DNA from: Candidatus Adiutrix sp.
GTDB lineage: Bacteria > Desulfobacterota > Desulfarculia > Adiutricales > Adiutricaceae
Direction of reading: 5' to 3'
NCBI GenBank assembly: GCA_031283395.1
Contig: JAITBV010000287.1
Location: forward strand, 1 to 5,064
DNA: 5,064 bases
Program-made: the position numbers and the translations under genes
The notes under the pieces: generated by a model
Databases searched by the model: none
Told to the model about the DNA's origin: nothing
The model's input: the letters and a program-made list of their open reading frames with translations, nothing else
In this document: positions 1-5,064 of the stretch, piece by piece
Position numbering within the stretch: the first letter of the stretch is position 1
How the letters are laid out: each line of letters begins with the position of its first letter

Positions 1-330
1 CTCCGGGTTCATCAGGGCGTAGCAGCGGTCCAGAAAAATCTTCAACTGGCCGCTCAGGCTGAACATATAGACCGGAGTGGCCAGCACCAGGACGGAGGCC
101 TCCCGGAGCTTGGGATAGACGGTGTGCATGCCGTCCACCTGGGAACAGCGACCGCCGTTGCGCTGGCAGTTGCCGCAGGCCAGGCAGGGTTTTATGTCCA
201 GGCCGGCGATGTCTATGGTTTCCGCTTGGCTGCCGGCTCCGGCCAGGCCCTCGGCCACGGCCCTCCCCAGGACGCCGGAGTTGGAACCTTTGCGGGGGCT
301 GCTGAGAATTATGACCGCGGTTTTGCTCAT
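1..330 (-). CDS. Flavodoxin-fold NADPH-dependent FMN reductase / iron-sulfur flavoprotein, partial (C-terminus outside window)
   Basis: The 110 codons visible here read from ATG at 330 leftwards off the window edge. The protein opens with a beta strand and a phosphate-binding loop (TAVIILSSPRKGSNS, residues 4-18) typical of the NADPH-dependent FMN reductase/flavodoxin-like fold. It is followed by a compact cysteine cluster CX2CX2CX6C (Cys49, 52, 55, 62) like that of the Isf iron-sulfur flavoproteins, and then the ATPVYMFSLSGQLKIFLDR segment (about residues 84-102) that contacts FMN and forms the dimer face in this family. Family members are cytoplasmic electron-transfer or quinone/oxygen-reducing flavoproteins, common in anaerobes; the substrate here is unknown. 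The start is well supported: AGGAGGA lies 7 bases upstream. The gene begins 21 bases after the tlyA stop, so it is probably the third gene of the asd-tlyA transcript. The family call is firm, while binding of a 4Fe-4S cluster is inferred from the cysteines alone. Confidence 0.88.
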   Translation of the reverse strand, partial: MSKTAVIILSSPRKGSNSGVLGRAVAEGLAGAGSQAETIDIAGLDIKPCLACGNCQRNGGRCSQVDGMHTVYPKLREASVLVLATPVYMFSLSGQLKIFLDRCYALMNPE

Positions 331-337
331 GGTTAAA

Positions 338-344
338 TCCTCCT
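338..344 (-). promoter_or_regulatory. Ribosome binding site of the flavoprotein gene
   Basis: On the minus strand this reads AGGAGGA, a near-perfect Shine-Dalgarno sequence ending 7 bases before the ATG at 330. It fixes that start and lies wholly in the short gap after tlyA. Confidence 0.85.
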
Positions 345-351
345 CATCATA

Positions 352-1089
352 TCAGGGATCTGATCCCGGTCCGAAAAGCACGAAGACCTCGCGGTTGCCC
401 CGGGGGCCGGGCAGGCGCGACGGGGCCTCGCCGAGAACCGGTCGGGGCGGGGAGAGTGCCGGCCCCAAAGCCTTGATCCTGGCCACGGCCGCGTCAATGT
501 CGGCCTGGTTTCTCACCACGCCCTTTTTGCCCACCCGGTCCCGGCCGACTTCGAATTGGGGCTTGACCAGGGCCAGCAGCCGCCCCGACCGCCGCACCAG
601 CCCGGCCGCCGGGGGCAGGACCAGGGCCAGGGAGATGAAGGAAACATCCAGCACCGCCAGGTCAAATTCGTGGCCTAGCCCGGCGTCTGCCAGATAACGG
701 GCGTTTACGCCCTCCACCAGCGTCACTCGGTCCTCGGAGGCCAGGCGGGCGTCCATCAGGGCCCGCCCCACGTCCACGGCCGTGACCCGGGCCGCGCCGT
801 GCTGGAGCAGGCAGTCCGTGAACCCGCCGGTAGAAGCCCCAACGTCCAGGGCGTTCAGGCCGCCCACGTCCAGGCCGAAATCGGCCAGGGCGCCCTCAAG
901 CTTCACTCCGCCTCGGCTTACGAAACGCCGCCGGGGGGTTACGGTGAAGACCGTTTCCGCCGGCCACATTTCCCCGGCCTTGGCCACCGCCCGGCCGGCG
1001 GCGGAAACCTCGCCGGCCATGATCAGGGCCTGGGCCCGGCTGCGGCTCAGCCCTCCCGCGGCCAGGAGTTCATCGGCCCTTTTCCTCAC
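352..1089 (-). CDS. tlyA: TlyA-family rRNA (cytidine-2'-O)-methyltransferase
   Basis: Predicted S-adenosylmethionine-dependent 2'-O-methyltransferase of ribosomal RNA; characterised TlyA proteins modify 23S C1920 and, in some, 16S C1409, affecting capreomycin sensitivity. An N-terminal S4 RNA-binding domain (about residues 1-60, RKRADELLAAGGLSRSRAQA) is followed by a linker with SRGGVKLEGAL and a Rossmann methyltransferase domain with the SAM loop DVGASTGGFTD (82-92). Lys63, Asp148 (LDVSF), Lys176 (LVKPQFEVG) and Glu234 (GNREVF) fit the family's KDKE catalytic tetrad. The start is taken as GTG at 1089, giving a 245-residue protein beginning MRKRADELL as usual for the family; GTG at 1092 is equally possible, and TTG at 1098 less so. 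This reading frame stays open further upstream, but that part lies inside asd and does not look like TlyA. The start overlaps the asd stop (GTGGTGA), suggesting translational coupling; no good Shine-Dalgarno is seen. The short length resembles the TlyA(I) subtype, which is an inference. Confidence 0.93.
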   Translation of the reverse strand: MRKRADELLAAGGLSRSRAQALIMAGEVSAAGRAVAKAGEMWPAETVFTVTPRRRFVSRGGVKLEGALADFGLDVGGLNALDVGASTGGFTDCLLQHGAARVTAVDVGRALMDARLASEDRVTLVEGVNARYLADAGLGHEFDLAVLDVSFISLALVLPPAAGLVRRSGRLLALVKPQFEVGRDRVGKKGVVRNQADIDAAVARIKALGPALSPPRPVLGEAPSRLPGPRGNREVFVLFGPGSDP

Positions 1090-2123
1090 CACTCCCAACT
1101 GGTTTTCAGGAGCTCCGGGTCCCGGATGAGCAGTTCGGCGATCTCCACGGCGTTGGTGGCCGCGCCCTTGCGGAGATTGTCGGCCACTATCCACATGGTC
1201 AGGCCGTTTTCGCATGACAGGTCGGCCCGCACCCGGCCGACAAAGACCTCGTCCCGGCCCACGGCGTCTATGGGCGTGGGGTAGCGCGCATTCTCGGGCT
1301 CGTCCACCACCAGGATACCCGGGGCCCGGCGCATCAGCTCCCGGGCCGCTCCCGGCTCTATGGGCCGGCCGGTCTCTATCCAGACCGCCTCCGAATGGCC
1401 GTGGAAGACGGGCACCCGCACGCAGGTGGCCGAGACCATGATCCGGTCGTCGCTGAAAATCTTGCGGGTCTCGTTCAGCATCTTCATCTCTTCCCTGGTA
1501 TAGCCGTTTTCAGTGAAGGCGTCTATCTGGGGCAGGCAGTTGAAGGCGATGCGGTGGGGATAGACCTTCCGAGCGACTTCCTGAAGATTGAAGAGCTGGC
1601 GGGTCTGGTCGGCCAGTTCCTCGACAGCCTCCTGCCCGGTGCCGGAAACCGCCTGGTAGGTAGCCACCACGATGCGCCGGATGCCCACGGCGTCATAGAT
1701 TGGTTTCAAAGCCACCAGCATCTGGATGGTGGAACAGTTGGGGTTGGCGATGATGCCCCGGTGGCCGCGGAGGGCCCGGGGGTTGACTTCCGGCACCACC
1801 AGGGGCACCCGGTCGTCCTGTCTCCAACAGGAGGAGTTGTCCACCACCGGGCAGCCGCAACGGGCGGCCAGGGGGGCGAATTCACGGCTGGCCGCGGCCC
1901 CGGCTGAAAAAATGGCCAGGTCCAGCCCCTGAAAGGATTCGGGGGTCACGGCGGCCACGGTCAGGTCCCCGCCGGGGAACTCCAGCCGGCTGCCCGCCGA
2001 CCGTTCCGAGGCCATGGCCCGGATCTCGGAATAGGGGAAGCCCCTGGCCGCCAGGCAGTTCAAGACTTCCCGGCCCACCGCGCCTGACGCGCCCAGAATC
2101 CCCACTTTATACTCCCGGACCAT
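1086..2123 (-). CDS. asd: Aspartate-semialdehyde dehydrogenase
   Basis: Catalyses NADPH-dependent reduction of L-4-aspartyl phosphate to L-aspartate 4-semialdehyde in the cytoplasm, the branch point to lysine/diaminopimelate, threonine and methionine. The 345-residue protein is of normal length. It begins with a Rossmann strand and the nucleotide loop GASGAVG (11-17). The catalytic cysteine is Cys130 in ANPNCSTIQ, the dimerisation/catalytic domain contains YQAVSGTGQEA (156-166), and the general-base histidine is His243 in RVPVFHGHSEAV. GRVRAD (296-301) matches the substrate-binding arginine region and DNLRKGAATNAVE (315-327) the usual C-terminal signature. All key residues are present, so it should be active. 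The ATG at 2123 is the natural start, a few residues before the first strand, with AGGGGG three bases upstream (short spacing). It appears to be the first gene of an asd-tlyA-flavoprotein operon, with its own promoter about 60 bases upstream. Confidence 0.97.
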   Translation of the reverse strand: MVREYKVGILGASGAVGREVLNCLAARGFPYSEIRAMASERSAGSRLEFPGGDLTVAAVTPESFQGLDLAIFSAGAAASREFAPLAARCGCPVVDNSSCWRQDDRVPLVVPEVNPRALRGHRGIIANPNCSTIQMLVALKPIYDAVGIRRIVVATYQAVSGTGQEAVEELADQTRQLFNLQEVARKVYPHRIAFNCLPQIDAFTENGYTREEMKMLNETRKIFSDDRIMVSATCVRVPVFHGHSEAVWIETGRPIEPGAARELMRRAPGILVVDEPENARYPTPIDAVGRDEVFVGRVRADLSCENGLTMWIVADNLRKGAATNAVEIAELLIRDPELLKTSWEW

Positions 2124-2130
2124 GTTCCCC

Positions 2131-2145
2131 CTAAGGCGCCCTTAG
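2131..2145 (-). promoter_or_regulatory. Small inverted repeat in the asd leader next to its ribosome binding site
   Basis: On the minus strand CTAAGG and CCTTAG form a perfect 6-bp inverted repeat around GCG. The right arm ends in the first two bases of the AGGGGG ribosome binding site of asd. In RNA this could fold as a small hairpin limiting ribosome access, or on DNA it could be a protein site. The symmetry is seen; any function is inferred. Confidence 0.35.
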
Positions 2146-2183
2146 AACTTTGGCGGGCACGATGATGATCTCCCAATTTATCA

Positions 2184-2212
2184 AGTATACTATACAGCTC
2201 CATTCTCCGCAA
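2184..2212 (-). promoter_or_regulatory. Sigma70-type promoter of the asd-tlyA operon
   Basis: On the minus strand TTGCGG (2212-2207) and TATACT (2189-2184) are separated by exactly 17 bases, matching 3 of 6 and 5 of 6 of the sigma70 -35 and -10 consensus. Transcription would start near 2177 and give a leader of about 55 bases before the asd ATG. The -10 box sits in the 8-bp palindrome AGTATACT. The leader is too short for a lysine (L-box) riboswitch. Confidence 0.6.
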
Positions 2213-2283
2213 GTTTTTCGCGATGCTCCGGACCCTGGACCGATCGGTTCGGATTCTGGCAAACAGACCCTTAACGATAACCG

Positions 2284-2312
2284 TTGACTTTGAATTTATA
2301 GCTATTTATTTA
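2284..2312 (+). promoter_or_regulatory. Candidate promoter for the phosphopantetheinyl transferase-pfaD genes
   Basis: TTGACT (2284-2289; 5 of 6 to the -35 consensus) is followed after 17 bases by TATTTA (2307-2312; weak -10). The region is strongly AT-rich. A second possible pair, TTGCTT (2327-2332) with TACATT (2350-2355), also has a 17-base spacer and would start transcription near 2362, giving a leader of about 16 bases. I cannot decide between them from sequence; both face the transferase gene, and no other promoter for it is visible. Confidence 0.4.
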
Positions 2313-2324
2313 GTTTTAAATAAA
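2305..2324. repeat. Perfect AT-rich inverted repeat (8-bp arms, GTTT loop)
   Basis: TTTATTTA (2305-2312) and TAAATAAA (2317-2324) are exact reverse complements around GTTT. Three more complementary bases, AGC (2300-2302) and GCT (2329-2331), flank it with a small internal loop. The left arm covers the -10 candidate of the upstream promoter, so an operator is the natural reading; a purely compositional origin in this 25% GC block is also possible. Confidence 0.55.
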
Positions 2325-2366
2325 GGTTGCTTCAAAACTTGGTTTAGTTTACATTATGATGATTGC

Positions 2367-2372
2367 GGGAGG
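2367..2372 (+). promoter_or_regulatory. Ribosome binding site of the phosphopantetheinyl transferase gene
   Basis: GGGAGG ends 5 bases before TTG at 2378. It lies after the TTG at 2363, which argues for 2378 as the start. No ATG or GTG is available in frame near here. Confidence 0.55.
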
Positions 2373-2377
2373 CCGAC

Positions 2378-3070
2378 TTGCCTCGGACGAAACAAAAAGA
2401 AGAAGAATCTTATAAATTTAAATTTGTTTTTCAAGACCGGCTCCATTGGCTGCCGGCCCCCGGAGGCTTGTTTCTGGCCGCGGTCAAGGATGACCCGGCT
2501 TTAGCCGACCAGGATTTGGCCGCCCTCTTTTCCCCCGGGGAGTTGTCGGCCAGCCGGGGCGGGGCCGGGGCCCGGGGCTGGCTTCTGGGCCGTCTGGCGG
2601 CCAAGGCCGCGGCCGGACGGCGCCTGAAGCTTCCCCCGGCCGAAGTGGAAGTAAGGTCAGAGCCCGGGGGCCGGCCGTGGAGTTTTCCGTCCGGCTTCCT
2701 TTCCCTCAGCCACACCCGGGGCGCGGCGGCGGCCGTGGCGGCCGACCGGCCGGTGGGGGTGGACCTGGAACCCTGGTCCAGGTCCCTCAGCGATAGAGCC
2801 TGGACCTGGTCCTTCACTCCCGGGGAGAGGCGTCTGGCTGAAGAAAACCGTTGCCCTTTTCCGGCCCGCCTGGCCCTGTGGTGCGCCAAGGAGGCGGCGG
2901 CCAAAAGCTGGGGCCGGGCCCTCCTGGAACATCTGCCCCGGGTGCGGGTGGCCGCGGCCGACTGGCCGGCCGGCCGCCTGACCGTGGCCTGGCGGGAGCG
3001 GGGCGGCGAGGTCAGCGAGGTCCGCCTTTCCCGGTGGGACGCCTATCTGGTGGCCCTGGCTTTAAATTGA
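2378..3070 (+). CDS. 4'-phosphopantetheinyl transferase, Sfp/AcpT type (PfaE-like)
   Basis: Transfers the 4'-phosphopantetheine arm of coenzyme A to a serine of carrier proteins, turning apo-ACP into holo-ACP. The family signatures occur in order: GRPW (98-101), the LSLSHT strand (108-113), GVDLE (127-131) with Mg-binding Asp129 and Glu131, and WCAKEAAAKSWG (168-179) with Glu172 and Lys176. An earlier GRLAAKAA segment (71-78) fits the CoA-binding Arg/Lys motif. At 230 residues it is closer in size to AcpT-like members than to larger PfaE proteins. The chosen start is TTG at 2378 because GGGAGG lies 5 bases before it; TTG at 2363 is the only earlier one after an in-frame TGA (2360-2362). The first 20 or so codons are AT-rich and lysine/glutamate-rich, unlike the GC-rich remainder, so the true start could lie further in. 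Placed 29 bases before the pfaD-like gene, it very likely primes the ACP repeats of the synthase starting at 4757. Confidence 0.9.
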   Translation: MPRTKQKEEESYKFKFVFQDRLHWLPAPGGLFLAAVKDDPALADQDLAALFSPGELSASRGGAGARGWLLGRLAAKAAAGRRLKLPPAEVEVRSEPGGRPWSFPSGFLSLSHTRGAAAAVAADRPVGVDLEPWSRSLSDRAWTWSFTPGERRLAEENRCPFPARLALWCAKEAAAKSWGRALLEHLPRVRVAAADWPAGRLTVAWRERGGEVSEVRLSRWDAYLVALALN

Positions 3071-3099
3071 AGAATGCTCCACATAAAGAAAGATGACCA

Positions 3100-4644
3100 A
3101 TGACGCTTGAAGAATTATACGCCCGGCTGGACGATCCGAGCCGGACCCTGTATTTCCGGGCCGACGGGCGGCCGGGCGAACCGGGCGGGGAGGACCTGGC
3201 GGCGATCATTCCGGCCCTCTCCCCGGAAGCTTTCGGCTCTCCGGCCTTCCGGGCGGAATACGGCCTGGCTCTGGCCTATGTGGGCGGGGCCATGGTCGGG
3301 GGCATAAGTTCCCGGGCCATGGTTCGGGCCCTGGCCGAAGGCGGGGCCCTGGGCATCTTCGGGGCCTCGGGTCTGGCCCCGGCCCGGGTGGAGGAAGAGG
3401 TGGCCGCCCTGAACCGGGAACTGGCCGGCCGGCCTTTCGGCTCCTGCCTCATCCACGCTCCCCACGACCCGTCCTGGGAAGAGAAGGTCACGGAAATCTA
3501 TCTTAAACATCAGGTGCGGGTCATCGAGGCTTCGGCCTTCATGCAGATAACCCCCCAACTGGTGCGCTATCGCTTAAGCGGCGCCTTAAGGCGGCCGGAC
3601 GGAACGGTATTCCTGCCCAATCGCATCATGGCCAAGGTTTCCCGGGTGGAACTGGCCCGGCGCTTTTTCGCCCCCCCGCCGGAAAAATTGGTCCGGGCGG
3701 CTTTGGAACGGGGCTGGCTGACCCCGGCCGAGGCCGAACTGGCTCCCCTGGTCCCCCTGGCCGGCGATTTGACCGCCGAGGCCGATTCCGGCGGCCACAC
3801 CGATTTCCGCCCGGCCCTGACCCTGTGGCCGGCCATGGCCGTCGCGGCCCGGGAAGCGGTCGCCAAATACGGTTATGTCGTCCCGCCCAGGGTGGGGGCG
3901 GCCGGCGGCCTGGGCACGCCCTGGGCCCTTCTGGCCGCCAGGACGGCCGGCGCCGACTATTTCGTTACCGGCTCCATCAACCAGTCCTGCCTGGAATCCG
4001 GCCTGTCCCCGGCCGCCAGGGAACTGTTGGCCAAGGCCGGCCAGGCCGACGTGACCCCGGGCCCGGCGGCGGATATGTTCGAACTGGGGGCCCGGGTCCA
4101 GGTCCTCAAGTTTGGCACTCTCTACGCCATGCGGGCTCAGAAGCTGGCCGAACTCTACCGGCAGTGCGGCGCCCTGGAAAACATACCTCCCGCCGAGCGC
4201 GAAAACCTGGAAACCCAGATATTCAAAGCCCCCCTGACCGAAATATGGCTCCAGACCAAGCGGTTTTTCCAGGATCTGGACCCGGCCCAGGTGGAGAAGG
4301 CCGAAAGGGATCCCAAGCACAAAATGGCCCTGGCCTTCCGCTGGTACCTGGGCCAGGCCTCCCGCTGGGCCATAGCCGGGGTGGAGGACCGCCGCGCCGA
4401 TTGGCAGATCTTCTGCGGCCCGGCCCAAGGCGCCTTCAACGAATGGGCCAGGGGCACGATTTATGAGAAGGCCGAAAACCGCCGGGTCCTGGACCTGGCC
4501 CTGAACCTTCTTTACGGGGCGGCCGTCCTGGTCCGGCGCAACATGGCCCGGACCCTGGGAATAGTGCCCTTTGGCCCGGCTCCGGAACTCAAACCCCGGC
4601 CGGTCCGGGAATTGGCGGGCTTTTCCGGGGCCCGCGACCGCTGA
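3100..4644 (+). CDS. pfaD: PfaD-family trans-acting enoyl reductase (FMN-dependent, nitronate monooxygenase-like fold)
   Basis: A 514-residue flavin enzyme of the PfaD family, which reduces the enoyl-ACP double bond in trans on Pfa (polyunsaturated fatty acid) synthases and some trans-AT polyketide synthases. The TIM barrel starts near residue 55. Seen in order are VGGAMVGGISS (61-71), the ADSGGHTD active-site segment (228-235, His233), the phosphate-binding AAGGLGTPWA (267-276), GADYFVTGSINQS (284-296) and the characteristic PfaD stretch AADMFELGARVQVLKFGTLY (323-342). The C-terminal helical part (KHKMALAFRWYLGQ 406-419, FCGPAQGAFNEWARG 438-452) matches the PfaD-specific extension absent from plain nitronate monooxygenases. 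The ATG at 3100 is the first start after an in-frame stop; only a weak AAAGAAAG precedes it, so translation may be coupled to the transferase 29 bases upstream. After GGHTD, Phe236 stands where I recall Asn in typical PfaD proteins. Family assignment is firm; the substrate is not known. Confidence 0.95.
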   Translation: MTLEELYARLDDPSRTLYFRADGRPGEPGGEDLAAIIPALSPEAFGSPAFRAEYGLALAYVGGAMVGGISSRAMVRALAEGGALGIFGASGLAPARVEEEVAALNRELAGRPFGSCLIHAPHDPSWEEKVTEIYLKHQVRVIEASAFMQITPQLVRYRLSGALRRPDGTVFLPNRIMAKVSRVELARRFFAPPPEKLVRAALERGWLTPAEAELAPLVPLAGDLTAEADSGGHTDFRPALTLWPAMAVAAREAVAKYGYVVPPRVGAAGGLGTPWALLAARTAGADYFVTGSINQSCLESGLSPAARELLAKAGQADVTPGPAADMFELGARVQVLKFGTLYAMRAQKLAELYRQCGALENIPPAERENLETQIFKAPLTEIWLQTKRFFQDLDPAQVEKAERDPKHKMALAFRWYLGQASRWAIAGVEDRRADWQIFCGPAQGAFNEWARGTIYEKAENRRVLDLALNLLYGAAVLVRRNMARTLGIVPFGPAPELKPRPVRELAGFSGARDR

Positions 4645-4756
4645 AACAAAAATCACTGCTGACGATTATGTTTAGCCGGATGGCCTATTTTCCGGCCCAG
4701 GGCGCCCAAGTGGCGTCCCAAGCGTAGATTATACTAAAAAATATAATGAGTTGACC
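4645..4756 (+). promoter_or_regulatory. pfaD-pfaA intergenic region with -10-like boxes
   Basis: This 112-base gap turns AT-rich towards its right end. It holds TATACT (4730-4735) and a perfect TATAAT (4742-4747), but no convincing -35 at 16-18 bases from either. ATTATA (4728-4733) and TATAAT (4742-4747) are exact inverted repeats 8 bases apart, so the minus strand carries a TATAAT too. An internal promoter for the synthase gene is possible; TATAAT is only 9 bases before the ATG, so its use would give a nearly leaderless mRNA or one starting inside the gene. A second, weak inverted repeat, GCCGGA (4675-4680) with TCCGGC (4691-4696), has no T-run after it and is not a clear terminator. Confidence 0.35.
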
Positions 4757-5064
4757 ATGACCCTCAAAAAAGCAGCCCGCAGCCGCCAGGCCGCCGAACC
4801 CATTGCCGTCATAGGCCTTGCGGCCATCTTTCCCGGGGCCTCCGACCTGGCCGCCTACTGGGACGAAATATTCAGCGGCCGGGACGCCCTGACCGATATT
4901 CCCGCCTCTTACTGGTCGGCCGCCGATTACTATGATCCCGACCCCAAGGCCGAAGACCGGGTTTACGCCAAGCGCGGCGGCTTTTTGAGCCCGGTGCCCT
5001 TTGAACCCTTGAAATACGGCATCGTGCCCAATGACCTGCCGGCCATTGACAGCACCCATCTCCT
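4757..5064 (+). CDS. pfaA: PfaA-like Pfa/polyketide synthase, N-terminal ketosynthase domain, partial (3' end outside window)
   Basis: The 102 codons visible here begin a beta-ketoacyl synthase domain. PIAVIGLAAIFPGASDL (15-31) is the ketosynthase opening strand and loop, YWDEIFSGRDALTDIP (34-49) the usual next helix, and KYGIVPNDLPAIDSTHL (86-102) fits the PfaA form of the segment that precedes the active-site Cys, which is not reached. PfaA proteins are giant cytoplasmic synthases (ketosynthase, acyltransferase, several tandem ACPs, ketoreductase) that elongate acyl chains iteratively; only the first domain can be confirmed. ATG at 4757 is preferred; TTG at 4751 is the only other start in the frame, and neither has a clear Shine-Dalgarno. 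A tiny ATG-AGT-TGA overlaps just upstream (4746-4754). The preceding PfaD and phosphopantetheinyl transferase genes are the expected partners. A PKS of another Pfa-like class (glycolipid-type or unknown secondary lipid) cannot be excluded. Confidence 0.88.
   Translation, partial: MTLKKAARSRQAAEPIAVIGLAAIFPGASDLAAYWDEIFSGRDALTDIPASYWSAADYYDPDPKAEDRVYAKRGGFLSPVPFEPLKYGIVPNDLPAIDSTHL

Noticed and set aside
122..697. Open frame of 191 codons on the plus strand
   Set aside because: It runs antisense across the flavoprotein and tlyA genes, its translation is rich in low-complexity Pro/Arg/Ser, and both antisense genes have clear family motifs.
1090..1215. Upstream extension of tlyA to an ATG at 1215
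   Set aside because: The extra 42 residues lie inside asd in another frame and do not resemble the TlyA N-terminus, whose S4 domain begins at the GTG near 1089.
2124..2183. Lysine riboswitch upstream of asd
   Set aside because: The predicted leader is about 55 bases, far shorter than an L-box, and no such fold is visible.
2223..2504. 93-codon frame starting in the divergent intergenic region
   Set aside because: It has no ribosome binding site, crosses the AT-rich regulatory block and overlaps the transferase gene in another frame; the peptide is not recognisable.
3586..4656. Open frame of 356 codons on the minus strand
   Set aside because: It lies antisense to the pfaD gene, is Gly/Pro/Gln-rich with no family signature, and is explained by the high GC content.
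4675..4696. Inverted repeat GCCGGA-N10-TCCGGC as a terminator after pfaD
   Set aside because: The stem is only 6 bp with a 10-base loop, and no T-run follows the right arm.
4685..5059. Open frame of 124 codons on the minus strand opposite the pfaA start
   Set aside because: The plus strand carries an unmistakable ketosynthase N-terminus; the minus frame shows no domain and no ribosome binding site.

Overview
The window is GC-rich (a counted 60-base stretch of coding sequence is about 77% GC, with heavy GCC/GGC/CCG codon use) and gene-dense. It holds two divergent gene sets separated by an AT-rich regulatory gap. The organism is a GC-rich bacterium, probably Gram-negative. Desulfobacterota/Deltaproteobacteria or a relative is a plausible guess from the gene content, but nothing here proves the lineage.

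Left half, minus strand, reading from about 2210 down to 1: a promoter-like site, then asd (aspartate-semialdehyde dehydrogenase), tlyA (rRNA 2'-O-methyltransferase with an S4 domain) and the first 110 codons of a flavodoxin-fold protein with an iron-sulfur-flavoprotein-type cysteine motif, which runs off the window. asd and tlyA overlap by a few bases and tlyA and the flavoprotein gene are 21 bases apart, so these three look like one housekeeping operon.

Middle, 2124-2377: a divergent intergenic region. It carries the asd promoter (TTGCGG-N17-TATACT, minus strand), and an 80-base block of 25% GC with plus-strand promoter candidates and a perfect 8-bp inverted repeat with a 4-base loop.

Right half, plus strand: an Sfp/AcpT-type 4'-phosphopantetheinyl transferase, a PfaD-family FMN enoyl reductase, then, after 112 bases containing a perfect TATAAT, the first 102 codons of a PfaA-like ketosynthase. 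This is the front end of a Pfa-type iterative fatty acid/polyketide ('PUFA' or secondary lipid) synthase locus. In such systems the transferase arms the tandem ACPs of the large synthase, the ketosynthase elongates the chain, and the PfaD enzyme acts in trans to reduce chosen double bonds. The order transferase, reductase, synthase differs from the classical marine pfaABCD order and recalls the reductase-first order of myxobacterial pfa1-pfa2-pfa3. The product cannot be told because the synthase continues beyond the window.
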